Shown piece after piece: positions 17,969 through 26,159 of a DNA stretch of 64,000 nt. The position numbers and the translations under genes are program-made. Source of the DNA: Pseudomonas syringae pv. cilantro (lineage in GTDB: Bacteria > Pseudomonadota > Gammaproteobacteria > Pseudomonadales > Pseudomonadaceae). Location of the stretch: contig NZ_LGLN01000037.1 in the NCBI RefSeq assembly GCF_001293775.1, positions 39,500-103,499 on the forward strand, given 5' to 3'. Every line of letters begins with the position of its first letter. Position 1 is the stretch's first letter. The notes under the pieces are model-generated. The model worked only from the letters and a program-made list of their open reading frames with translations. It was not told where the DNA came from and did not search any database.

Positions 17969-17996
17969 GGAACCGATTGGCAGTGAGAGCCACACA
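17969..17996 (+). promoter_or_regulatory. hrp box upstream of a broken gene
   Basis: The plus strand reads GGAACC-N15-CCACACA, a perfect HrpL consensus match. It ends 32 bases before an ATG at 18028 and drives toward a short, interrupted coding region. Spacing to the start codon is typical of effector genes. Confidence 0.8.
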
Positions 17997-18027
17997 ATTG
18001 CAATAAAACTAGCCTGCCGGTGCCCTC

Positions 18028-18301
18028 ATGCGAATCGGCAACCCTCAAAACTCTATCCCACTCCAATCGAGAGGGCCTGATCAGTCCTCGTATCCGTGGC
18101 GCCTTTTGCTCGCACTTCGTGCTAGCTGCCTATCAGGCCGCGGCTAAACAGATAGGGATTCCGTTCACTGACGCATTAAAAGTTGATGCGGAAGCAACCT
18201 CGGTAAGAACGCTTGAACGCTATTTAAAGAAAGATGATCAAGGCTTTGATTTCAAGGGCTATCTGAATATTGATCCGGAAGAAGTCCTTTATAAACAGTG
18301 A
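18028..18301 (+). pseudogene. Interrupted hrp-linked gene: effector-like leader and hydrolase fragment
   Basis: Directly after the hrp box, the ATG at 18028 opens a 39-codon frame (MRIGNPQNSIPLQSRGPDQ) with the Ser/Gln/Asn-rich, acid-poor look of a type III secretion signal. It ends at a stop in 'cgcggctaa'. A different frame, open to 18301, encodes RGAFCSHFVLAAYQAAAKQ and ends DPEEVLYKQ. The CSHFV-AAYQ pattern resembles the catalytic-Cys segment of permuted papain-like (YiiX/NlpC-type) enzymes, whose His would lie upstream and is missing. The two frames overlap, so a frameshift near 18070-18090 or a truncation-fusion is likely. There is no strong Shine-Dalgarno sequence. I read it as a decayed, possibly chimeric, HrpL-regulated gene. 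Confidence 0.5.
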
Positions 18302-18416
18302 TAGATCTACCCTTGCAGGATTCGGATTTCTACTGTCATCAGGCTGAAGACTGACCGTGCCCAAACGGACGAGTTAAATCCGGCTAACGCCGAGAAGGCA
18401 TGATCTACATAAATGA

Positions 18417-18530
18417 AAACTGACGGACTCAGGTGGCTATCACATAGAGCCGCCGCGTGAAGCAATCCTCCTTGACGAGCAGGGCAACATCACGCGGGGT
18501 ACGTGGAGCAATGTTTGGCAACAATGTCAC
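18417..18530 (+). pseudogene. Unidentified coding remnant abutting cobW
   Basis: The plus frame after a TGA reads KLTDSGGYHIEPPREAILL then DEQGNITRGTWSNVWQQC and runs into the 3' end of cobW on the other strand. Composition and codon use look protein-like (GGYHIEPPRE, DEQGNITRGTW), as at the end of a real protein. There is no start codon or upstream frame. It is probably the tail of a deleted gene from the same accessory segment; family not recognised. Confidence 0.3.
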
Positions 18531-19504
18531 CCCACTATCGCCGCAAACCCAGCCCGGATCTTCTCTTCCGGCAACTCATCGGCAATGAACACGATCACGC
18601 TTTCGCGCGGCTCGCCTTCTGCCCACTCGGCATCCCAGTCGAAGCCGTACAGTTTGAGCACGCCCTGAAACACCATCTTGCGCGGCTCGTCTTCGATGTT
18701 GAGCACGCCCTTGTAGCGCAGCAGTTGCTTGCCGTGGTCTTCGAGCAGTTCATTCATGAACTCGCTGAGGCGGTCCAGGTTCAGCGGTTTTTCGCTGCGC
18801 AGCACCAGGCTGGTGATGCGGTCGCTGGATTGGCCGGCCGGGGCCAACGGGCGCAAGGTCATGCCGCCGCCGAGGTCGGCGTTGAGGTTGAAGCCGCGCA
18901 CGTCGAGCAGCTCGGCCAGATCGATCTTGCCGTGATCGACCGTGCGAATCGCGGCGCGGCGGTTGATGCGGGTCAGGCGTGCGCTGAGCGCATCGAAGGC
19001 TGCGTCGTCGACCAGATCACGCTTGCTGACCAGCAATCGGTCGGCAAAACCGATCTGCGCCTGGGCGATGGTTTGCGCCAGGTGGGTATCGGCGTGGGCG
19101 GCGTCGACCAGGGTGATGATGCCGTCGAGGATGTAACGCTCGCGAAGCTCTTCATCGATGAAGAAGGTCTGCGCGACGGGTGCCGGATCAGCCAGCCCGG
19201 TGCACTCGATCACCAGCCGGTCGAAAACGATTTCGCCACTGTCCAGACGCTCCAGCAACAGGTAGAGCGCCTTGGTCAGGTCGGTGTGGATGGTGCAGCA
19301 TACGCAACCGTTGGACAGGGTCATGATCTGCACAGGGTCGGTGCCGAGCAACTGGCTGTCGATACCGGCATCGCTGAATTCGTTTTCGATCACGGCGATT
19401 TTCAGGCCGTGTTCGGCCTTGAGCAGGTGGCGCAGCAAGGTGGTTTTGCCTGCGCCCAGAAAACCGGTGAGCACGGTCACGGGGATGGGTTGCAACTCAG
19501 TCAT
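18527..19504 (-). CDS. CobW/YjiA-family metal-chaperone GTPase
   Basis: A 325-residue G3E GTPase. Walker A GFLGAGKTT lies at about residues 12-20, the metal-binding GCVCCTI (CxCC) at about 60, ECTGLADP follows, and the guanine-specificity loop is SKRDLVD in place of NKxD. The C-terminal CobW domain (LLRYKGVLNIEDEPRKMVFQGV) is complete. These proteins deliver or manage Zn or other metals, usually with GTP hydrolysis; the partner is unknown. The ATG at 19504 has AGGAG 6 bases upstream, better than the ATG at 19525. It sits upstream of no obvious metal regulator but is the first conserved neighbour of ybdD-cstA, as in P. aeruginosa PA4604-PA4606. Confidence 0.9.
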   Translation of the reverse strand: MTELQPIPVTVLTGFLGAGKTTLLRHLLKAEHGLKIAVIENEFSDAGIDSQLLGTDPVQIMTLSNGCVCCTIHTDLTKALYLLLERLDSGEIVFDRLVIECTGLADPAPVAQTFFIDEELRERYILDGIITLVDAAHADTHLAQTIAQAQIGFADRLLVSKRDLVDDAAFDALSARLTRINRRAAIRTVDHGKIDLAELLDVRGFNLNADLGGGMTLRPLAPAGQSSDRITSLVLRSEKPLNLDRLSEFMNELLEDHGKQLLRYKGVLNIEDEPRKMVFQGVLKLYGFDWDAEWAEGEPRESVIVFIADELPEEKIRAGFAAIVG

Positions 19505-19599
19505 AAGGCTCCTGGCGTGATGCATTCAGCTGAAATGAAAACGCGCCACAGGTGATGGCCTGCGGCGCGTCGGGTCGAACAATAACGCAGATCAGAGGA

Positions 19600-19797
19600 T
19601 CAGCAGCACTTCGGCCCGCCCTTGCCGCCGTAACGCGCCTCTTGCCGCTCCCGAAAGAACTGTTCGTAGGTCATCATCGGCTTGTCCGGATGAGTGTTCT
19701 GCATGTGCTCGACGTAGGTGTCGTAGTCGGGCATGCCCACCATCAGGCGCGCGGCCTGACCTAGGTATTTGCCGAGGCGACTCAGGTCATTGAACAT
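19600..19797 (-). CDS. YbdD/YjiX-family small protein (DUF466)
   Basis: A 65-residue protein ([33 protein letters not shown], ending GGKGGPKCC) of the YbdD family. These small proteins are encoded next to CstA and are needed for, or modulate, its transport activity. The ATG at 19797 has AAAGGA 7 bases upstream; a TTG two codons earlier is less likely. The C-terminal GGPKCC is the conserved tail. It is 27 bases downstream of cstA in the same operon. Confidence 0.88.
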   Translation of the reverse strand: MFNDLSRLGKYLGQAARLMVGMPDYDTYVEHMQNTHPDKPMMTYEQFFRERQEARYGGKGGPKCC

Positions 19798-19824
19798 GGG
19801 CAAATCCTTTGTGGATAACCATCA

Positions 19825-21900
19825 TCACACTTGCGACGCGGGCGGCATGGCCTGATAGGGAGCTTCCTTGTCGGTGCGCGCCTTGGTGCTCCAGGCCGCG
19901 CGGCCGACCTTGATGGCATAGAACAGGATGCTGAACACCACGAACAGGAACAACACGGTCAACCCGGCGTTGGTGTAGGCGTTGAAAATCACGTGCTGCA
20001 TCTGATCCATGGTCTTGGCCGGGGCCAGAATCTGACCGGCATCCGCGGCGGCGCTGTATTTCTTGGCCAGGGCCAGGAAGCCGACCGCAGGGTTGGCGTC
20101 GAACAGTTTGATCAGGCCCGCCGTCACCGTGCAGATCAACAGCCAGACGGCAGGCAGCATGGTCACCCACACATAGCGCTGACGCTTCATTTTGATCAGC
20201 ACTACGCTGGCCAGCATCAGGGCGATACCGGCAAGCATCTGGTTGGAGATACCGAACAGCGGCCACAAAGTGTTGATCCCGCCTAATGGGTCGATCACGC
20301 CCTGATACAGCAGATAACCCCACAGCGCCACGCAACCACCGGTGCCGATGGCGTTGGCGGTCCAGGACTCGGTGCGTTTCAGAGCTGGAACGAAGCTGCC
20401 CAGCAAGTCCTGCAGCATGAAGCGGCCGGCACGCGTACCGGCATCAACGGCCGTCAGAATGAACAGCGCTTCAAACAGAATCGCGAAGTGATACCAGAAC
20501 GCCATGGTGTTTTCGCCGGGCAGCGCCTGGTGCAGGATCTGCGCGATACCCACCGCCAGCGTCGGCGCACCACCGGCACGGGCCAGAATGGTGTTTTCAC
20601 CGATGTCTTTGGCGACCGCCGTCAATTGCTCCGGCGTGATGATAAAGCCCCAGCTGGAAACCGTTTGCGCAACCGTCACTACGTCGCTGCCGACCACCGC
20701 AGCCGGGCTGTTCATGGCGAAGTACACGCCCGGCTCGATCACCGAAGCGGCGACCATCGCCATGATGGCAACGAACGACTCCATCAGCATGCCGCCGTAA
20801 CCGATGTAGCGGGCGTTCTTTTCGTTATCCAGCAACTTGGGCGTGGTGCCCGAGGAAATCAGAGCATGGAACCCCGATACGGCGCCGCACGCGATGGTGA
20901 TGAACAGGAACGGGAACAGGGCGCCCTTCCAGACCGGGCCAGTGCCGTTGGTGAACTGGGTCAGGGCGGGCATTTTCAGCTCGGGTGCCAGCACCAGAAT
21001 GCCGATTGCCAGTGCCAGAATGGTGCCGATTTTCAGGAAGGTCGACAGGTAGTCACGCGGAGCCAGCAGCAGCCAGACCGGCAGCATTGCGGCTACAAAG
21101 CCGTAGCCCACCAGCATCCAGGTGATCTGGATGCCGGTAAAGGTGAACATCGGCCCCCAGGTCGGATCAGCCGCAACCACGCCGCCGACCCAGATAGAAC
21201 CCAGCAACAGAATCACGCCGACAATGGAGATTTCACCAATGCGGCCCGGGCGGATGTAGCGCATGTAAATGCCCATGAACATCGCAATCGGGATCGTCGC
21301 CATAACCGTGAACATGCCCCACGGGCTTTCGGCCAGGGCTTTGACCACGATCAGCGCCAGCACCGCAAGGATGATGATCATGATCAGGAAGCAGCCGAAC
21401 AAGGCGATGGTGCCGGGAATACGGCCCATTTCCTCGCGAACCATGTCGCCCAGCGAGCGACCGTCGCGGCGCGTGGAGAGGAACAGGATCATGAAGTCCT
21501 GCACCGCACCGGCCAATACCACACCGGCAATCAGCCAGAGCGTGCCGGGCAGATAGCCCATCTGCGCAGCCAGAACCGGACCGACCAGCGGGCCGGCGCC
21601 AGCAATGGCAGCAAAGTGGTGACCGAACAGGATGTGTTTGTTGGTCGGCACGTAGTCCAGACCGTCATTGTTGACCACCGCCGGTGTCGCGCGCAGCGGA
21701 TCAAGCTGCATGACGTGAGTGGCGATGAAAAGACTGTAGTAACGATAAGCAACCAGATAAATAGCCACCGCAGCGACCACTATCCACAAGGCGTTGATCG
21801 CCTCTCCGCGACGCAAGGCCACGACCCCAAGAGCACATGCTCCGACAATTGCAACGATGAGCCATGGAACATGGCGCATCAGGCTATTATTATTTTTCAT
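19825..21900 (-). CDS. cstA: CstA-family carbon-starvation transporter
   Basis: A 691-residue polytopic inner-membrane protein with about 16-18 hydrophobic segments. Family landmarks are DGLDYVPTNKHILFGHHFAAIAGAGPLVGPVLAAQMGYLPG, STRRDGRSLGDMVREEMG and HALISSGTTPKLL. CstA proteins import peptides or pyruvate when carbon is scarce; the exact substrate in this organism is not evident. The N-terminus MKNNNSLMRHVPW follows a weak Shine-Dalgarno sequence. The CstA-YbdD pairing supports the call. About 280 bases of upstream DNA (21901-22183) presumably hold its promoter and that of the divergent PilZ gene. Confidence 0.93.
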   Translation of the reverse strand: MKNNNSLMRHVPWLIVAIVGACALGVVALRRGEAINALWIVVAAVAIYLVAYRYYSLFIATHVMQLDPLRATPAVVNNDGLDYVPTNKHILFGHHFAAIAGAGPLVGPVLAAQMGYLPGTLWLIAGVVLAGAVQDFMILFLSTRRDGRSLGDMVREEMGRIPGTIALFGCFLIMIIILAVLALIVVKALAESPWGMFTVMATIPIAMFMGIYMRYIRPGRIGEISIVGVILLLGSIWVGGVVAADPTWGPMFTFTGIQITWMLVGYGFVAAMLPVWLLLAPRDYLSTFLKIGTILALAIGILVLAPELKMPALTQFTNGTGPVWKGALFPFLFITIACGAVSGFHALISSGTTPKLLDNEKNARYIGYGGMLMESFVAIMAMVAASVIEPGVYFAMNSPAAVVGSDVVTVAQTVSSWGFIITPEQLTAVAKDIGENTILARAGGAPTLAVGIAQILHQALPGENTMAFWYHFAILFEALFILTAVDAGTRAGRFMLQDLLGSFVPALKRTESWTANAIGTGGCVALWGYLLYQGVIDPLGGINTLWPLFGISNQMLAGIALMLASVVLIKMKRQRYVWVTMLPAVWLLICTVTAGLIKLFDANPAVGFLALAKKYSAAADAGQILAPAKTMDQMQHVIFNAYTNAGLTVLFLFVVFSILFYAIKVGRAAWSTKARTDKEAPYQAMPPASQV

Positions 21901-22183
21901 TTTATTATTCCAGCAGAGTTGACTAGAAGGCTAGCAGTGCGAGTTTAGCGCCGCTTCAGCGAAAGACCACCCCCAACCATGGTCTAGGTCGAAATTTGAT
22001 CAATTGCGGCAGATACCCGGCATAGAGGGCTGGAATAGTGCCTGGAGATGGTTCCCGGATCACAAAACGCTCATGTGGAACTGTTCTGTAAGGGTTTTCA
22101 GGTCTATCGTGCATAAACATCAACACTGATCAGAAAACAACCTGCCCGCTGATGCCTGCAGCGACTGACAAGAGAGCCACTCG

Positions 22184-22552
22184 ATGACCGACTCACACGA
22201 AGATCGACGTCGTTTCAAACGCATTGCCTTCGATGCCAAGACCAAGCTCAAGCAAGGCGAGCAACACTGGAACGTGACGCTGGTCGATCTGTCTTTGAAA
22301 GGCATGCTGATCGAGCGACCCGAGCCATGGACCGGCGATCCGGAGCAGACGTTTGACGTCGATATCATTCTCAGTAATGACACGCACGTAAAAATGGATG
22401 TTGCTATTACTCACGATAACAATCGGCAACTCGGGTTTGTCTGCCGGCACATCAGCCTGGACTCGATCAGCCACCTCAAGCGCCTGGTCGAGCTGAACCT
22501 GGGCGATCAGGCCGAACTGGACCGTGAGCTGGCGGCGCTGATCGAACTCTAG
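22184..22552 (+). CDS. PilZ-domain c-di-GMP receptor (PA4608-like)
   Basis: A 122-residue single-domain PilZ protein. The N-terminal RRRFKR (RxxxR motif, residues about 8-13) and VDLSLKGM (D/NxSxxG motif, about residue 38) are the two loops that bind cyclic di-GMP. Size and place beside radA match P. aeruginosa PA4608 (MapZ), which binds a chemotaxis methyltransferase and alters swimming. It probably reads the c-di-GMP signal in the cytoplasm. It is convergent with radA, whose stop is 12 bases away. Confidence 0.9.
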   Translation: MTDSHEDRRRFKRIAFDAKTKLKQGEQHWNVTLVDLSLKGMLIERPEPWTGDPEQTFDVDIILSNDTHVKMDVAITHDNNRQLGFVCRHISLDSISHLKRLVELNLGDQAELDRELAALIEL

Positions 22553-22564
22553 AATCGAACTGCG

Positions 22565-23932
22565 TTATTCGAACAGTGCGTCGAGTGCCTGCTCAAGCCG
22601 CGTGACGGCAATGATCTGCAAGCCGGGAGGCGCTTCTTTCGGCGCATTGCCTTTCGGCACGATGGCCCGCTTGAAGCCATGCTTGGCGGCTTCCTTGAGA
22701 CGCTCCTGGCCGCTCGGCACCGGACGCACTTCGCCAGACAGCCCGACTTCGCCGAACACCAGCAAGTCATGCGGCAGCGGGCGATTGCGCAGGCTGGACA
22801 TGACGGCCGCCATCAACGCCAGATCCGACGCCGTTTCCAGCACTTTCACGCCGCCGACCACGTTGAGAAACACGTCCTGATCGTGGGTCGGAATGCCGCC
22901 GTGTCGGTGCAACACCGCCAGCAGCATCGCCAGTCGATTCTGATCCAGCCCCAGGGTGACCCGGCGCGGGTTGGACATGTGGCTGTCATCCACCAGCGCC
23001 TGAACTTCCACGAGCATCGGACGCGTGCCTTCCCAGGTGGCCATGACCACGCTGCCGGGCACTTCTTCCTGCGCGCGGGTCAGGAAAATCGCCGATGGGT
23101 TGGAGACTTCTTTCAAGCCCTTGTCAGTCATGCCGAACACACCCAGCTCGTTGACTGCGCCGAAACGGTTTTTCACTGCCCGCAGCAAGCGCAAACGCCC
23201 GTCCGACTCGCCTTCGAAATACAGCACGGTGTCGACCATGTGCTCCAGAACGCGAGGACCGGCCAGCGCACCTTCCTTGGTGACGTGACCGACCAGAAAG
23301 ATCGCCGTACCGCTCTGTTTCGCGTAACGCACCAGCAAGGCGGCACTTTCGCGAACCTGTGACACGCCGCCCGGTGCGGACTGCAATTGCTCGGTGAAGA
23401 TCGTCTGGATCGAGTCGATCACCATCACCTTGGGTTTCTCGACCTTGGCCGTGGCGATGATGGTTTCGATGCAGGTTTCGGTCATGACGCGCAGCTTGTC
23501 CTGCGGCAGGCCAAGACGGCGGGCGCGCATGGCGACCTGCTGCTGGGACTCTTCGCCGGTGACATACAGCGCCGGCATGCGCTGGGCGATATTGCAGAGG
23601 GTCTGCAACAGAATCGTCGACTTGCCAATACCGGGATCGCCACCGATCAACACCACCGAGCCGTCCACCAGACCGCCACCAAGCACGCGATCCAGTTCGG
23701 CGGAGTTGGTGGAAAAACGCGGGATCTCTTCGACGCTGACTTCCGCCAGGGTCCTGATCTGTGCCTGCGAGCCGGTCCAGCCGGTACGTCCGCTGGGCGG
23801 CGCGGCGGCACCGCTTTCAATCATCGTTTCGACCAGTGTGTTCCAGGCACCGCAATCGGCGCACTGGCCCGCCCACTTGGGAAATGTCGCGCCGCACTCG
23901 GTGCAGCCGTACAAGCGTTTGGCCTTGGCCAT
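22565..23932 (-). CDS. radA: DNA repair protein RadA
   Basis: A 455-residue RadA/Sms protein that promotes branch migration in recombinational repair. An N-terminal C4 zinc finger ([21 protein letters not shown]), Walker [11 protein letters not shown], the RadA-specific KNRFG motif, and a C-terminal Lon-like domain ([24 protein letters not shown]) are present in order. The frame is open 48 codons upstream, but [10 protein letters not shown] at 23932 is the family start. Cytosolic, single-strand-DNA-dependent ATPase by family. Confidence 0.95.
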   Translation of the reverse strand: MAKAKRLYGCTECGATFPKWAGQCADCGAWNTLVETMIESGAAAPPSGRTGWTGSQAQIRTLAEVSVEEIPRFSTNSAELDRVLGGGLVDGSVVLIGGDPGIGKSTILLQTLCNIAQRMPALYVTGEESQQQVAMRARRLGLPQDKLRVMTETCIETIIATAKVEKPKVMVIDSIQTIFTEQLQSAPGGVSQVRESAALLVRYAKQSGTAIFLVGHVTKEGALAGPRVLEHMVDTVLYFEGESDGRLRLLRAVKNRFGAVNELGVFGMTDKGLKEVSNPSAIFLTRAQEEVPGSVVMATWEGTRPMLVEVQALVDDSHMSNPRRVTLGLDQNRLAMLLAVLHRHGGIPTHDQDVFLNVVGGVKVLETASDLALMAAVMSSLRNRPLPHDLLVFGEVGLSGEVRPVPSGQERLKEAAKHGFKRAIVPKGNAPKEAPPGLQIIAVTRLEQALDALFE

Positions 23933-24128
23933 GACAACCCCAGTCGTAAAAACGCCCATGATAACGCAGGTTGCAGCGCCTGCGACCCTGCTCGACGAAG
24001 CCCGGCTTCTGAAAACCGGATCAAACTTACCCAGACAGCTCCGGTCGATTGAACGTAGACCGGGCGGCAATAGCACGGCTGGGCTACACTCAACTGGATC
24101 AAATTTATCTGTTACAAGGAATTACCCC

Positions 24129-24575
24129 ATGAGCGTGCTTACAGAATTCAAGGCATTCGCGGTCAAAGGTAACGTGGTCGATATGGCCGTCGGTATCATC
24201 ATTGGCGCGGCATTCGGCAAAATTGTTTCTTCGTTCGTCGGCGACGTCATCATGCCGCCGCTTGGCCTGTTGATCGGCGGTGTGGACTTCAGCGACCTCG
24301 CCGTTACCCTGCGCCCCGCGCAAGGCACGGCACCTGCGGTACTGCTGGCTTACGGTAAGTTCATCCAGACGGTCATCGACTTCATCATCGTTGCATTCGC
24401 GATCTTCATGGGCGTCAAGGCCATCAACCGCCTGAAGCGCGAAGAAGCCAAAGCCCCTACTCTGCCGCCAACACCGTCCAAACAGGAAGTGCTGCTGAGC
24501 GAGATCCGTGATCTGCTCAAGGCACAGAACACACCAGCGGCGCCGATTACCGTGGACCCTGCTCGTCCGCTCTGA
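24129..24575 (+). CDS. mscL: Large-conductance mechanosensitive channel MscL
   Basis: A 148-residue inner-membrane channel that opens under hypo-osmotic membrane tension. [33 protein letters not shown] is the conserved N-terminal amphipathic helix plus TM1. TM2 is [21 protein letters not shown], followed by the cytoplasmic helix [10 protein letters not shown]. The C-terminal tail is a little longer than in E. coli MscL. ACAAGGA precedes the ATG by 8 bases. Confidence 0.96.
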   Translation: MSVLTEFKAFAVKGNVVDMAVGIIIGAAFGKIVSSFVGDVIMPPLGLLIGGVDFSDLAVTLRPAQGTAPAVLLAYGKFIQTVIDFIIVAFAIFMGVKAINRLKREEAKAPTLPPTPSKQEVLLSEIRDLLKAQNTPAAPITVDPARPL

Positions 24576-24613
24576 TTAATAGCCCGGAAAACGGGGTTTC
24601 TGCCCGGAGGGCG

Positions 24614-24655
24614 CAGGAGCGGACCGGGCGACGCTTCGCCTGGTCTGCTTCCGCT
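24614..24655. repeat. REP-like palindromic element
   Basis: The segment 'gcggaccgggcgacgcttcg' and flanks is the reverse complement of the core found at 30331, 30451 and 40532 (cgaagcgtcgcccgg). It lies between the convergent mscL and fpr genes, where it may act as a terminator or mRNA stabiliser. Confidence 0.6.
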
Positions 24656-24664
24656 ATCCCTGCC

Positions 24665-25441
24665 CTACCAATACGTCTCCACCGCCACCTGCCCCGGTTT
24701 GCGTGACAGGCTCAAGCGCATATCGCGCTGTTTGAGCAATGCCCGCGTGTCGTCGATCATCTGCGGATTGCCGCACAGCATCACCCGCGAATGTTCAGGC
24801 GTCAGCGCCATACCGGCAGCCCGTTCAAGCTCGCCGTTTTCGATCAGTTGCGTGATCCGCCCATTCAGCGCGCCCGGATGTTGCTCGCGGGTAACTGTCG
24901 GCAGGAACAGGAACTTGTGCGCGTATTCAGCCAGGTACTCTCGCTGCATCAGTTCGCTGATCAGTGGCTGATAGGCCAGCTCGCAGGACTCGCGAACGCT
25001 GTACACCAGTATCACCCGCTCGAATTTCTCCCAGACTTCGAAGTCCTGAAGGATCGACAGAAACGGCGCGACGCCTGTGCCTGTGGATAACAACCAGAGA
25101 TCGCGGCCGTCGACAAATCGGTCCAGTGTCAGATAACCGAACGCCTGCTTCTCGACCATCAGGCTGTCGCCCTCACGCAGACGGCTCAGTTCGCTGGTGA
25201 ATTCGCCACCCGGCACCACGATGGAAAAGAATTCCAGAAACTCGTCATGAGGCGACGACACCATCGAATAGGCGCGCCACACGGTCGTGCCGTCAGCCTT
25301 GGTCACACCGAGTCGGGCGAACTGCCCTGCCCGAAATCGAAAACCGGAATCACGCGTGGTGCGCAGGGTGAACAGATTGGGGGTCAACGGCGTGACGCGT
25401 TGCAGTGTCTGCCGTGTGAACTTGTCTTCGCTGACGGTCAT
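24665..25441 (-). CDS. Ferredoxin-NADP reductase
   Basis: A 258-residue FAD-dependent reductase of the bacterial Fpr type. FAD-binding RAYSMVSS (RxYS motif) and FFSIVVPGGEFT, the NADP-binding STGTGVAPFLSIL, and a C-terminal CGNPQMIDDTRALL are visible; the chain ends ETYW. It moves electrons between NADPH and ferredoxin or flavodoxin, often in oxidative or iron stress. The frame is open upstream, but MTVSEDKFTRQTL at 25441 begins the domain. Position matches PA4615 of P. aeruginosa (FprB type). Confidence 0.87.
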   Translation of the reverse strand: MTVSEDKFTRQTLQRVTPLTPNLFTLRTTRDSGFRFRAGQFARLGVTKADGTTVWRAYSMVSSPHDEFLEFFSIVVPGGEFTSELSRLREGDSLMVEKQAFGYLTLDRFVDGRDLWLLSTGTGVAPFLSILQDFEVWEKFERVILVYSVRESCELAYQPLISELMQREYLAEYAHKFLFLPTVTREQHPGALNGRITQLIENGELERAAGMALTPEHSRVMLCGNPQMIDDTRALLKQRDMRLSLSRKPGQVAVETYW

Positions 25442-25797
25442 GGTGCGCCTCGGACTCCTGAACATGAAAAGCAGACCGCCAGTGTCCCGCAAAGCACGCT
25501 CGATAAACACCGGCTGTTTGTGTTGACTTGCCACAGCCCGCGACCTGCATGCACAGAAAATGCACGCCGCTGTTAGAGCATTTGGTTCTTGAAGCGTGCA
25601 ACAACCGTCTGCATGCAATACCGCACATGGCGACAAGGCCTCTGCCTCGGGGTTTTCAGCCTGAGCGAAGCGTGTACTAAAGAAAGTGCCATCATCCCAT
25701 CCGTCAGCCCGGGTTTGCGGCTCATGAATGGCCGACATTTGTTTCCTAGACTGGAACACATACAGCAGGGTATCGCTGTCCAGGGGACGGAGGCTTC
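25442..25797. other. Intergenic region between fpr and the LuxR-type gene
   Basis: 356 bases between divergent genes. No coding or RNA feature could be supported. Both promoters should lie here. An AGGGGACGGAGG-type purine-rich stretch just before 25798 serves as ribosome-binding site for the downstream gene. Confidence 0.4.
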
Positions 25798-26031
25798 ATG
25801 AAAACCATGGAAATCAATTTTTTACAGCCCTCGCCAGCCAAACACCTGACACAGAGAGAAATAGAAGTCCTCAAGTGGTCCGCTGAAGGTAAAACGGCTG
25901 GCGACATCGCAATCATTCTTTGCCTCAAGGAGCGCACTATTCACTTCCACATTGCCAGCGCCATTCAAAAAATGGGCGTATGCAACAAAACCGCCGCCGC
26001 TGTACAGGCAGCGTTGAGCGGGATGTTCTGA
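25798..26031 (+). CDS. Solo LuxR-type HTH protein
   Basis: A 77-residue protein made almost only of a LuxR/FixJ-type DNA-binding domain: LTQREIEVLKWSAEGKTAGDIA, then CLKERTIHFHIASAIQKMG. There is no receiver or autoinducer-binding domain, so it cannot sense a ligand by the usual means and may respond through abundance or protein partners. Two in-frame ATGs (25798 and 25807) both follow a GGAGG. It is divergent from fpr. Target unknown. Confidence 0.85.
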   Translation: MKTMEINFLQPSPAKHLTQREIEVLKWSAEGKTAGDIAIILCLKERTIHFHIASAIQKMGVCNKTAAAVQAALSGMF

Positions 26032-26159
26032 TAAAGCCCGCAGTCAAACCGCAATATGCAGATATCCAACGGAAAACGACGTAAAATCGACCGCGTCATC
26101 GAGCCCGCCAGTCGTCGGGCTCGTTGGCCCTCCTTCGATTGCACAGAGTTTTCCCACCA

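Noticed and set aside
17851..18066. 71-codon minus-strand frame across the hrp box at 17969
   Set aside because: No motif, no start signal, and it overlaps a perfect promoter on the other strand.
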